Below, piece by piece: positions 40,656-48,178 of a stretch of 64,000 bases of DNA. The translations under genes were made by a program, and so were the position numbers. This DNA is from an uncultured Oleiphilaceae bacterium (GTDB taxonomy: Bacteria > Pseudomonadota > Gammaproteobacteria > Pseudomonadales > Oleiphilaceae), in assembly GCA_913060665.1 (NCBI GenBank), contig CAJXUY010000001.1:372001-436000 (forward strand). Direction: 5' to 3'. Under the pieces are notes generated by a model that saw only the letters and a list, made by a program, of their open reading frames with translations, was not told the origin of the DNA and searched no databases. The number at the start of each line of letters is the position of its first letter. Positions within the stretch are counted from its first letter, which is position 1.

Positions 40656-41297
40656 CTAATTTTGTAGTGGAGCCTGTAAACCAGCAGCAAGAAACGGCAC
40701 TAGACGCTTCACCACTTCTTCAGTGGAGCTATGAACCTGCATCTCATTTTCGATAATGTCAGACAGCGCCTCGATACTAGACATCGTGAAAGCAGTGGTC
40801 CCCAACATGAACTGTATACGCCAAAAACGATCAACAGAAGTTAGCTGAGGAGTCGCTTCACGCATATGCTTCATAAACATCTTGAATGCTCGACTATACT
40901 CTTGTTCTAGATATTTCCTTAAATGCCCTTGTGATTGAGTGTAAGCCAAACCTAACAAGCGCATAAAAACTGACACGCCGGTTTTACTTTGGGCAGGAAC
41001 CATCACAATACACGATGTAACAATACCCAGCAGAGTTTCTATATCAATGGGCTTATCGGTATGCCTCTCAGATACTCTTTTTAATTCAGCCTCGAGGTTT
41101 TTTGCAAACGGAGACAGAAAACGAGAAAACACCGCTTGTATAAGCGCATTTTTAGACCCAAAATGATAGTTGACGGCCGCTAAATTAACATTAGCTTTAC
41201 TCGTTATCATTCGTAGTGATGTTTCTGAGAAACCCCGTTCTGCGAAAAGAACTTCTGCTGCATCAAGTATTCGATTTACTGTATCTGATTGAGCCAT
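40656..41297 (-). CDS. psrA: TetR-family fatty-acid-responsive repressor PsrA
   Basis: Repressor with an N-terminal TetR helix-turn-helix (ILDAAEVLFAERGFSETSLR, then NLAAVNYHFGSKNALI) and a C-terminal long-chain acyl ligand domain with RLLGLAYTQSQGHLRKYLE. The sequence closely follows Pseudomonas PsrA from memory, and the local gene order agrees. PsrA controls fatty-acid oxidation genes, rpoS and itself and is released by oleate-type fatty acids in pseudomonads. Two PsrA-type palindromes lie 94-118 bases upstream of its start, pointing to autoregulation. lexA, which commonly follows psrA in pseudomonads, is absent here. Confidence 0.9.
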   Translation of the reverse strand: MAQSDTVNRILDAAEVLFAERGFSETSLRMITSKANVNLAAVNYHFGSKNALIQAVFSRFLSPFAKNLEAELKRVSERHTDKPIDIETLLGIVTSCIVMVPAQSKTGVSVFMRLLGLAYTQSQGHLRKYLEQEYSRAFKMFMKHMREATPQLTSVDRFWRIQFMLGTTAFTMSSIEALSDIIENEMQVHSSTEEVVKRLVPFLAAGLQAPLQN

Positions 41298-41390
41298 ACT
41301 GAAAAAGTCGTCTAGTCATTGGTTCATACTAAAAAATTAGAATGCCAAAACACTCAATGAGCATCGTAAACTCATTAGTATAATCATTCC

Positions 41391-41402
41391 AAACAATTGT
41401 TT
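41391..41402. promoter_or_regulatory. PsrA-type operator, box 1
   Basis: AAACAATTGTTT is a perfect 12-base palindrome, fitting the published PsrA pattern (C/G)AAAC-N2-4-GTTT(G/C) on its left flank (preceded by C). It lies between divergent psrA and the GspE-like ATPase gene. Confidence 0.65.
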
Positions 41403-41403
41403 T

Positions 41404-41415
41404 AAACATACGTTT
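41404..41415. promoter_or_regulatory. PsrA-type operator, box 2
   Basis: AAACATACGTTT, one base after box 1 and followed by G, again matches AAAC-N4-GTTT(G). The centre-to-centre spacing to box 1 is 13 bases. The pair could repress psrA and the divergent ATPase gene together. Confidence 0.6.
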
Positions 41416-41539
41416 GGTTGGTTGTTATGTCAAGTATCATTAACAAAGCTTGACATAACTCAACCCATTTAAAACTCACTATTTACTTAGCTCCCATAAG
41501 CGCTACCCTGCAGGTACGAATACACAAAAGGATCAGTTG

Positions 41540-43261
41540 ATGCCCATTAATTGCAGTAACGAACTTATAGCCGCTTTAAACAAACCACGAAACTTTCAAC
41601 GCAAACATATCGGCGAGATACTGCTACAAACAGGCATCATCAACAACAAACAACTCAAACAAGCAATTAATGAGAAATCAGCTAAATATGCTCAAGATAG
41701 ACTCGGAAAGGTAATTTCCAGACTAGGCTTTGCCTCTGAACAACAAATTCTCCATGCCCTTGCTTGCTGCCTTGAAATTCCGTTTGTTTCACTCTCTAAT
41801 TTCGAAATCCCACAAGACCTAATTGATCAAGTGCCAGCTGAATTCGGGCGAGCCCACAGCCTTATTCCATTAATGATGCAGGCCGATCGCCTCGTGGTTG
41901 CGATGGAAGACCCTACCGACACAGACACACTCAATATGCTCCACTTCATCACTGGGCGCGTCATAGAGCCTATTATCTCAGCCCGAGAAGATATCGAGCT
42001 AGCAATATCACAGCACTACGGCCCCACCGATGACGAAGAAGTACTAAAAGAGCTACCGATAGACGCCAAGCTTACCCACTGGGAAGAACAACTGGCGCAA
42101 AAGCAGGCTAAAGATAAACCCACAGTTAAACTAATTCATAACTTAATCATTGATGCGATTAATCGACACGCATCCGACATTCATATTCGCCCAAAAGATA
42201 CTGAAGTCGATATATTATTTAGAATCGATGGAGGCCTAATCAAAGTTAGGAGCTTTGATAAGTCATTGCTTTCGGGCAGTGTAGCCAGAATCAAGATCAT
42301 TGGTGGTATGAATATCGCTGAGCACAGAGTTCCTCAAGATGGACGCACCAAAATCAAAACAAAAGACAAAACCATTGACCTACGAATCTCTATCATGCCG
42401 ACCATTCATGGTGAAAGCGTCGTACTTAGAATACTCGACACATCTGCGAGCCTTAAATCTATCAAAGAGATTGGTTTCACCCAGCAGGATTCAGACAGCT
42501 TCACTCAACTTGTCAACAAAAGTAGCGGCCTTATATTGGTTACAGGACCCACAGGATCGGGCAAATCAACAACACTTTATGCGGCATTACAGGAGCTCAA
42601 GCAACGAGAAATAAACATCATTACTGTTGAAGATCCGGTTGAATACCATGTAGATGATATTTTACAAATACAAGTACACTCAAGCATTGGCTACACATTC
42701 GCTAAAGCACTACGGCATATACTTCGCCACGACCCTGACGCCATTATGATCGGTGAAATACGTGATGAAGAAACCGCAAAAATTGCTGTAGAAAGCTCTC
42801 TAACAGGCCATCTCGTTCTTTCAACCCTTCATACGAATAGCGCTGCAGCGACTATTACGAGGCTATTAGAAGTAGGCATTCAGCCTTATTTGCTCAACTC
42901 AACCCTACTTGCAGTTCTCGCTCAACGGTTAGTTAAAAAGAACTGCCCTCACTGCCTCGAGGAAGAGCAGATCCCTGCTGAAACAAGACAACAATTAGAT
43001 ATAGGTGATGATGAGGTTTTTTATAAGGGCCGAGGTTGCGACCAATGTCATCATGTCGGCTATAACGGCCGCCTAGCCGTTTATGAACTCCTGACAATAA
43101 ACCCCAAGGTTCGTAAGCTAATACAACCTAGAGTGAATTCAGCAGACATAGAGGCTGCCGCTATAGAAAGCGGCATGGTTCCGCTCACTAAAAGATCGAT
43201 AGCAGTAGCAAGACAACAACTGACATCTATAGAAGAAGTTTACCGAGTAAGACTAGGATAG
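41540..43261 (+). CDS. GspE/PilB-type secretion/pilus ATPase, orphan
   Basis: A hexameric traffic ATPase of 573 residues. Order: N-terminal T2SSE_N-type domain (about 15-160, including GEILLQTGIINNKQLKQA), linker, then the ATPase core with Walker A GPTGSGKSTT, Asp box ITVEDPVEYH, Walker B DPDAIMIGEIRD and His box LVLSTLHTNSAAA, and a zinc-binding CPHC...CDQC pair near the C-terminus, as in GspE/PilB. No pilin, secretin, platform (PilC/GspF) or prepilin peptidase gene is nearby. ATG 41540 has AAGGA eight bases upstream. It is divergent from psrA. Confidence 0.9.
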   Translation: MPINCSNELIAALNKPRNFQRKHIGEILLQTGIINNKQLKQAINEKSAKYAQDRLGKVISRLGFASEQQILHALACCLEIPFVSLSNFEIPQDLIDQVPAEFGRAHSLIPLMMQADRLVVAMEDPTDTDTLNMLHFITGRVIEPIISAREDIELAISQHYGPTDDEEVLKELPIDAKLTHWEEQLAQKQAKDKPTVKLIHNLIIDAINRHASDIHIRPKDTEVDILFRIDGGLIKVRSFDKSLLSGSVARIKIIGGMNIAEHRVPQDGRTKIKTKDKTIDLRISIMPTIHGESVVLRILDTSASLKSIKEIGFTQQDSDSFTQLVNKSSGLILVTGPTGSGKSTTLYAALQELKQREINIITVEDPVEYHVDDILQIQVHSSIGYTFAKALRHILRHDPDAIMIGEIRDEETAKIAVESSLTGHLVLSTLHTNSAAATITRLLEVGIQPYLLNSTLLAVLAQRLVKKNCPHCLEEEQIPAETRQQLDIGDDEVFYKGRGCDQCHHVGYNGRLAVYELLTINPKVRKLIQPRVNSADIEAAAIESGMVPLTKRSIAVARQQLTSIEEVYRVRLG

Positions 43262-43267
43262 ACAGAG

Positions 43268-43301
43268 ACTAAAAAAGGGGCAAAAGCCCCCCCTTTTTAG
43301 T
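43268..43301. terminator. Bidirectional terminator between the GspE-like gene and amtB
   Basis: ACTAAAAAAGGGG (from 43268) and CCCCCCCTTTTTAGT (to 43301) form a long stem with one small mismatch, in the 52-base gap between convergent genes. T-runs on both strands make it an effective two-way terminator. Confidence 0.8.
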
Positions 43302-43313
43302 ATTGTTGAAACA

Positions 43314-44603
43314 TTATAAGTTATAGCCTTTTTCTTCGTGAGAGGTCGTATCAAGACCTTCCACTTCATGCTCTTCCGAAACCCGCAGCGATGTAAATAC
43401 ACTCACCAATTTTAGTATTACATAGGTCACGATAGCGGTATAAGCAATAGTCGCAACAATACCAATCAACTGAACCTTTAATTGCCCACCGATAGACGTT
43501 ATTCCATCAGCAAAACCAAACCCACTAAACACTCCCAATTCGGTAGAGGCGAAAATACCGACCATTAAGGTACCCAAGATCCCTCCTACTCCGTGCACAG
43601 GGAATACGTCTAAGCTATCATCAATCTTAAGCACACGTTTCACATATTGGGTGGCATAAAAACACACCATACCCGCAGACAAACCGATAACTAAAGCACC
43701 TCCTGGCCCAACAAACCCCGATGCAGGCGTAATAGTACCCAGACCGGCAACCATTCCTGTCACCGCACCCAACGCACTTGGCTTGCCAAATTTTCTCCAC
43801 TCTATAAACATCCAAACCAATGCACCGGTAGCCGATGATATATGGGTCACCAGCATCGCCATTGCAGCATCACCGTTAGCACCTAAGGCACTGCCGCCGT
43901 TAAAACCAAACCAACCGACCCACAGCATACCTGCGCCCGTCACTGTCATGGTCATATTATGCGGTGGCATTGCCGTCGCTGGGAACCCTTTACGGGGCCC
44001 TAAAACAATAGCAGCAACCAATGCAGCAACACCCGCTGTAATATGCACAACGACGCCACCAGCAAAATCATATAATCCTAGGCTAGCCAACCAACCACCA
44101 CCCCACACCCAGTGAGTCACAGGTACATAAACCGCCAACAACCAAATCGCACTAAAAAGGAGAACAGCAGAGAAGCGCATACGTTCAGCAAAGCCACCGA
44201 TAATCAACGCCGGCGTAATCACCGCGAAGGTCATTTGAAACAACATAAATAGAGACTCAGGAATATCACCCGCTAACGTGTCTCGACCGATACCTGACAG
44301 CATTACTTTGCTAAAATCGCCTATTAGCGCATTTCCTTCACCGAAGGCTAAGCTATACCCAACAATCAACCACAACAAAGAAGAGACGCCTGCAATCGCA
44401 AAACACTGCATAAGAATAGAAAGCACATTCTTGGAACGTACAAGCCCACCATAAAACAACGCTAAACCCGGCAAGGTCATAAATAGCACCAACGCCGTGG
44501 ATGTTAAGATCCACGCAGTATTAGCTCCACTGATCTGCACTTCTTCAGCAAGCGCGACTCCAGGCAGCATTACCACCAAAAATGTTAACAATATTTTCGT
44601 CAT
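43314..44603 (-). CDS. amtB: Ammonium transporter
   Basis: A trimeric ammonium channel of 429 residues with a signal peptide (cleavage after GVALA) and 11 helices. Landmarks are the pore histidines in VVHITAGVAALVA and VHGVGGILGTLMVG, and the C-terminal tail EGLDTTSHEEKGY that binds GlnK. ATG 44603 is preferred to the upstream in-frame start at 44645. glnK, usually the partner gene upstream, is absent here. Four NtrC-like elements lie upstream (44629-44854), so nitrogen-limitation control is likely. Confidence 0.95.
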   Translation of the reverse strand: MTKILLTFLVVMLPGVALAEEVQISGANTAWILTSTALVLFMTLPGLALFYGGLVRSKNVLSILMQCFAIAGVSSLLWLIVGYSLAFGEGNALIGDFSKVMLSGIGRDTLAGDIPESLFMLFQMTFAVITPALIIGGFAERMRFSAVLLFSAIWLLAVYVPVTHWVWGGGWLASLGLYDFAGGVVVHITAGVAALVAAIVLGPRKGFPATAMPPHNMTMTVTGAGMLWVGWFGFNGGSALGANGDAAMAMLVTHISSATGALVWMFIEWRKFGKPSALGAVTGMVAGLGTITPASGFVGPGGALVIGLSAGMVCFYATQYVKRVLKIDDSLDVFPVHGVGGILGTLMVGIFASTELGVFSGFGFADGITSIGGQLKVQLIGIVATIAYTAIVTYVILKLVSVFTSLRVSEEHEVEGLDTTSHEEKGYNL

Positions 44604-44628
44604 ACCCTCTTCCCAATTAATAGAAAAT

Positions 44629-44643
44629 GCACCATCACCGCGC
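44629..44643 (-). promoter_or_regulatory. NtrC-like element A1 upstream of amtB
   Basis: GCACCATCACCGCGC fits GCACCA-N7-GC. Compared with the NtrC core GCAC-N7-GTGC, three of the last four positions agree. It is only 26 bases upstream of the amtB ATG, so it may overlap the promoter or leader instead of acting as a distal enhancer. Confidence 0.4.
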
Positions 44644-44657
44644 ATTAATATATTTAC

Positions 44658-44672
44658 GCACCACTATAACGC
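44658..44672 (-). promoter_or_regulatory. NtrC-like element A2 upstream of amtB
   Basis: GCACCACTATAACGC fits GCACCA-N7-GC and lies 29 bases beyond element A1, in the same orientation. The right half (ACGC) is degenerate compared with GTGC. Confidence 0.4.
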
Positions 44673-44797
44673 CTATTTTTAGTTAACGTTTAACTAGCAA
44701 GCGTCATAAAAGTAATAGTATTATTATTTATATTCAATAGGTTATAGCTCTTTATTAAAAGTTTAATAAACTTATAACATTACACCTATCACAAAAC

Positions 44798-44812
44798 GCA
44801 CCATTTAAATGC
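44798..44812 (-). promoter_or_regulatory. NtrC-like element A3 upstream of amtB
   Basis: GCACCATTTAAATGC fits GCACCA-N7-GC; the right half ATGC agrees with GTGC at three of four positions. It is about 195 bases upstream of the amtB start, a normal enhancer distance. Confidence 0.55.
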
Positions 44813-44839
44813 ATATTTTATGCCAAAAAACACATATAT

Positions 44840-44854
44840 GCACTAATAAAGAGC
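44840..44854 (-). promoter_or_regulatory. NtrC-like element A4 upstream of amtB
   Basis: GCACTAATAAAGAGC, the same motif with one change (GCACTA), is 42 bases (four helical turns) beyond A3; the right half GAGC agrees with GTGC at three of four positions. Together A3 and A4 could seat an NtrC oligomer. Confidence 0.5.
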
Positions 44855-44891
44855 GAATTATTGACAATATTACTAATCGGTTAATCTCGTG

Positions 44892-45767
44892 TTATTCAGG
44901 TCTGGAGGGGTGCTCTATTTTAGCGCTCGAAGATTCAGACACAGGGACCGTTTCAGTAGTATCAATTACAGAGGGAGAAGGTGAGCCAGAGGGGACTTCA
45001 GTGGTATCGTCGACGCCACTTTCAAGGTTATTAAAATGATGTTTAAGATAGTCTTTCTGTAATCGTTTATAGGCTTTTTCTGCTTCAAGTATCAACTGCA
45101 AATATAGACGAATATGCTTTTTCTCTCTAATTACCCCAAACAGTCGTTTTTTAGCGGAAACCTCCATCACGCCTTGAAACAGTGTTCGTTTTAGATTTTC
45201 ATTATATTTTGCTAACTTTCTGCACTTCCATGCCAGCCCTTCTTGCCCTTCTAGTAGTTTAATATGATTGAGCGCTCTAAACTCAAGCGTCTTACGCTCT
45301 TGAAGCAGCTCATGTAATGTGGGATCTTCACTAAAGAAGCGCCTAAAAGGCTTTAAAGCAAAACAGAGTGTAATAAATAACAAACCAAACGCACTCCCTC
45401 CCACCCAAGCAGGAACCGCACCCAACACTCCAGCACAAAAAACAACAAACACAATACAGCAGACGAATAGCCAATAATCACGATTACGTTTAGCAATTGC
45501 GACAGCCCTATTATCTGGATAATCATCCAAGTAAAGCCAGTCGTAGTTAACATTAAGTAGCGTTTGACACTCCGCTAAGAGTTTTTTCCGTATATGTTGC
45601 TGATTCTGCTCATCAGATACTCGCTTCCGCTCTATCTCCTTACGCTCCTCACGCTTACGAGCTAAGTCTAACTCCTTAGAGGTCGTCGGTTTAAAAGCTG
45701 CGGCTCCTGAAACCGGCTTAGAGGCACTCACCTCCTCGCTTTGATGTTTTGCCTTATCGCTTTCCAT
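44892..45767 (-). CDS. Unknown membrane protein with two helices and long charged arms
   Basis: A 291-residue protein I do not recognise. The N-terminal third (1-65) is very rich in Lys, Arg and Glu and looks coiled-coil; two hydrophobic helices lie at about 100-118 and 123-141 with a short polar turn, and are followed by a long charged, helix-forming region (about 142-245) and an acidic Ser/Pro/Thr tail. Both ends are predicted cytoplasmic. The closest superficial likeness is to SMODS/DUF2868-type helical membrane scaffolds, but that is weak. It lies upstream of the amtB control region on the same strand; no terminator was recognised between them. Confidence 0.55.
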   Translation of the reverse strand: MESDKAKHQSEEVSASKPVSGAAAFKPTTSKELDLARKREERKEIERKRVSDEQNQQHIRKKLLAECQTLLNVNYDWLYLDDYPDNRAVAIAKRNRDYWLFVCCIVFVVFCAGVLGAVPAWVGGSAFGLLFITLCFALKPFRRFFSEDPTLHELLQERKTLEFRALNHIKLLEGQEGLAWKCRKLAKYNENLKRTLFQGVMEVSAKKRLFGVIREKKHIRLYLQLILEAEKAYKRLQKDYLKHHFNNLESGVDDTTEVPSGSPSPSVIDTTETVPVSESSSAKIEHPSRPE

Positions 45768-45983
45768 TCACACTCTTCGTTTTATACTTAATATCCATAC
45801 TACTATATCGTTCACAGCATCATGATCTTTAAGTGTTTTTCAAAATTGATTATGGTCAGACAATTATTTCCAAAGTATTGCTAGCATGAAAAGGCACGCA
45901 GATCTTTTTTTTCATCGGTTTCATTTTTGATGAAAGCTGACTATAAGTAAGATAATAAAAACAATCAAAACAGAGGATCAACG

Positions 45984-46400
45984 ATGACCACTCCCGCGAT
46001 TTTAGTAAGTGACTACATGAAACCGGTCACGGAATATTTTTCACCTGACACCAGTGTTAAAGAGGTTGTGAAAACGCTTGTTATGAACAAACTGTTTGGT
46101 GCGCCCGTACTGGATCAAAACAAAGAACTAGTGGGTTTTATCTCTGAAAAAGACTGCCTTAAGCAAATGGTCAACGATAGCTACTATAGCCAGGACCACC
46201 ATGTAGCAAGAGACATCATGCGTGAAAACCCTCTCTCTGTCTCACCTAATGCGGATATTATTAGTCTGGCTGAGGAGATGCTTGGGAGACGCCCAAAGGT
46301 ATACCCAGTAGTAGAAAACAATCAGGTTATCGGCATCATTACACGGGCAGACGTGTTAAAAGCCCTCAGCAAAGCACGTGTTGAGTCACACAAGCATTAG
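45984..46400 (+). CDS. CBS domain pair protein
   Basis: A 138-residue protein made of two CBS domains (about 8-62 and 75-135), seen as VSDYMKPVTEYFSPDTSVKE plus LVGFISEKDCLKQ, then DIMRENPLSVSPNADI plus VIGIITRADVLKAL. Bateman modules bind adenine nucleotides and regulate a partner protein; none is fused here. It is a stand-alone gene converging on dusC, with only three bases between the two stop codons. Confidence 0.85.
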   Translation: MTTPAILVSDYMKPVTEYFSPDTSVKEVVKTLVMNKLFGAPVLDQNKELVGFISEKDCLKQMVNDSYYSQDHHVARDIMRENPLSVSPNADIISLAEEMLGRRPKVYPVVENNQVIGIITRADVLKALSKARVESHKH

Positions 46401-46403
46401 CCG

Positions 46404-47363
46404 TTAAACAACGCTCTCCTGACATCGGCGGAGCTTATCATTAATGAGCTGAGGGGTTTTATCTTGCCTAATCATAAGAAAAAACGCTTCAGCCTCCGGA
46501 AACTCTCGGGATAGATAACGTAACCATTGCTTTATGCGCCCTGTCGCGTGTTTTTCTCCCATTTTTTCAAGGGTGAGGTTAAAAAACTCCGTTAACAACC
46601 CCACAATTTCCGGCCAGACAAGCGGTTGGTATTGCTCTCCATCAATAATTAATTTGCACTGCTTAGCTAAATTAGGGTTACTAATCAGGCCTCGCCCTAT
46701 CATCACGTCGCTGCATTCACTCTGCTGCTTACAGCGTAAATAGTCTTGTATATTCCATATTTCACCATTTGCGACCACAGGCAGGTTAACCACTTCACGA
46801 ATTCGCGCAATCCAATCCCAGTATGCAGGCGGCCTATAACCTTCAGTTTTAGTTCTCGCATGCACAATTAGCTCATCAGCACCTGCTGCCTCTATCGCAG
46901 CGGCACAATCCAGAGCCAATGACTTATCTTCATAACCTAATCGCATTTTGGCCGTTAAAGGAGTGCGGTCTTTTAACGCGGCTTTAACTGACGTAACAAT
47001 ACGATAAAGGTTTTCTGGGTTTGTCAGCAAAACAGCACCGCCATTACTTTTATTAACCGTTTTTGCAGGGCAGCCAAAATTAAGATCTATGGCTGGCGCG
47101 CCCAAAGAAGCCGCTAATGCCGCATTCTCTGCCAAACAGACAGGGTCGCTCCCTAGCAGTTGTAGCCTAACAGGCACACCTGACTGAGTCTTACCACTAT
47201 TAAGTAACTCCGGGCAGGCACGATAAAACACTTTTTTGGGTAGCAGCGTATTGGTAACTCTTACAAATTCCGTCACACACACATCAATACCACCCACCCT
47301 GGTGAGTAGATGACGCATAATATCATCAGTCAAACCATCCATCGGGGCTAAAAATATTCTCAC
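46404..47363 (-). CDS. dusC: tRNA-dihydrouridine(16) synthase
   Basis: FMN-dependent enzyme modifying U16 of the tRNA D-loop. 319 residues with the Dus beginning FLAPMDGLTDDIMRHLL, catalytic C98 in LNFGCPAKTVNKSNGG (the same position as in E. coli DusC), FMN-binding KMRLGYED and VVANGEIWNI, and the helical C-terminal domain. The GEI in place of GGI near the phosphate loop is normal for DusC. It is divergent from riboflavin synthase, which contributes to making its cofactor; that is probably coincidence. Confidence 0.94.
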   Translation of the reverse strand: MRIFLAPMDGLTDDIMRHLLTRVGGIDVCVTEFVRVTNTLLPKKVFYRACPELLNSGKTQSGVPVRLQLLGSDPVCLAENAALAASLGAPAIDLNFGCPAKTVNKSNGGAVLLTNPENLYRIVTSVKAALKDRTPLTAKMRLGYEDKSLALDCAAAIEAAGADELIVHARTKTEGYRPPAYWDWIARIREVVNLPVVANGEIWNIQDYLRCKQQSECSDVMIGRGLISNPNLAKQCKLIIDGEQYQPLVWPEIVGLLTEFFNLTLEKMGEKHATGRIKQWLRYLSREFPEAEAFFLMIRQDKTPQLINDKLRRCQESVV

Positions 47364-47430
47364 TATACATCCACTCTAAGCTTGATACTTGAACTGTTCA
47401 CTAAACCGAATCTACCAAAAAGGATGCGTA

Positions 47431-47439
47431 TGATATAAT
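47431..47439 (+). promoter_or_regulatory. Extended -10 promoter element for ribE
   Basis: TGaTATAAT is a perfect extended -10, giving a leader of roughly 55-60 bases before the riboflavin synthase ATG. That is too short for an FMN riboswitch, and I saw none. Confidence 0.55.
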
Positions 47440-47501
47440 CCCTTCCGTTTTTTACATAGCACCAATTTGTTTAATAACGTCACACGAGGAGTCGCCCGCT
47501 T

Positions 47502-48113
47502 ATGTTTACCGGTATTGTTCAAGGTAAGGCCTTGATTAAATCCATCGAGAAAAAAGATCTCCTCTCTCGAATCGCAGTTGAGTTCCCTGATACTGCGTTA
47601 AGCAGCGTATCGCGCGGCGCAAGCATAGCCATAAACGGCACATGTCTCACAGTATCGGAGTTTACCGCTAATACGGCCTACTTTGATGTGATGATGGAAA
47701 CACTCCGGGTCACTAACTTAAATCAACTCACCGCCGACAGCGTTGTGAACTTCGAACGAGCGGCTAAATTTGGTGATGAGATTGGGGGGCACCTGTTATC
47801 TGGGCATATTCATACCACGGTAGAAGTTTCATCAGTCGAAAAAACAGAGAATAACTGTATTATTACCTTCAAAGTACCGGCAGAGTGGACTAAATATATC
47901 TTACCCAAAGGGTTTGTTGCCGTTAATGGCTGCAGCTTAACCGTCGGTGAAGTGACTAATAATGAATTCAACGTCTACTTGATACCTGAAACTCTCGATA
48001 TCACCACCTTCGGGACAATATCTACAGGCGATATCATCAATTTAGAAGTTGATCATCAAACTCAAACCATCGTTGATACCGTGGAGCGCCTTGGACTGCA
48101 ATTACAGAATTAG
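47502..48113 (+). CDS. ribE: Riboflavin synthase, alpha subunit
   Basis: Dismutates two molecules of 6,7-dimethyl-8-ribityllumazine into riboflavin. The 203-residue product has two lumazine-binding domains: N-terminal MFTGIVQG...INGTCLTV and C-terminal AVNGCSLTVGEV, each ending in conserved ribityl-binding residues. It is a stand-alone gene, unlike the ribBA-ribH clusters, as in E. coli. Start ATG 47502 has CGAGGAG at good spacing. Activity is well supported by family. Confidence 0.94.
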   Translation: MFTGIVQGKALIKSIEKKDLLSRIAVEFPDTALSSVSRGASIAINGTCLTVSEFTANTAYFDVMMETLRVTNLNQLTADSVVNFERAAKFGDEIGGHLLSGHIHTTVEVSSVEKTENNCIITFKVPAEWTKYILPKGFVAVNGCSLTVGEVTNNEFNVYLIPETLDITTFGTISTGDIINLEVDHQTQTIVDTVERLGLQLQN

Positions 48114-48178
48114 TTTCGCATATAAGCCATTTCATCTTACGCTAACCACGCACCCGCCTTTAGCGTATGATTAAGCCC

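Noticed and set aside
40529-40756. Short plus-strand open frame beside psrA
   Set aside because: Overlaps the 3' end of psrA and has no recognisable motif or ribosome-binding site.
47364-47501. FMN riboswitch upstream of ribE
   Set aside because: The gap is only 138 bases, with a recognisable extended -10 near its end, and lacks the conserved AGGGGC/GNGGGG-type RFN segments.
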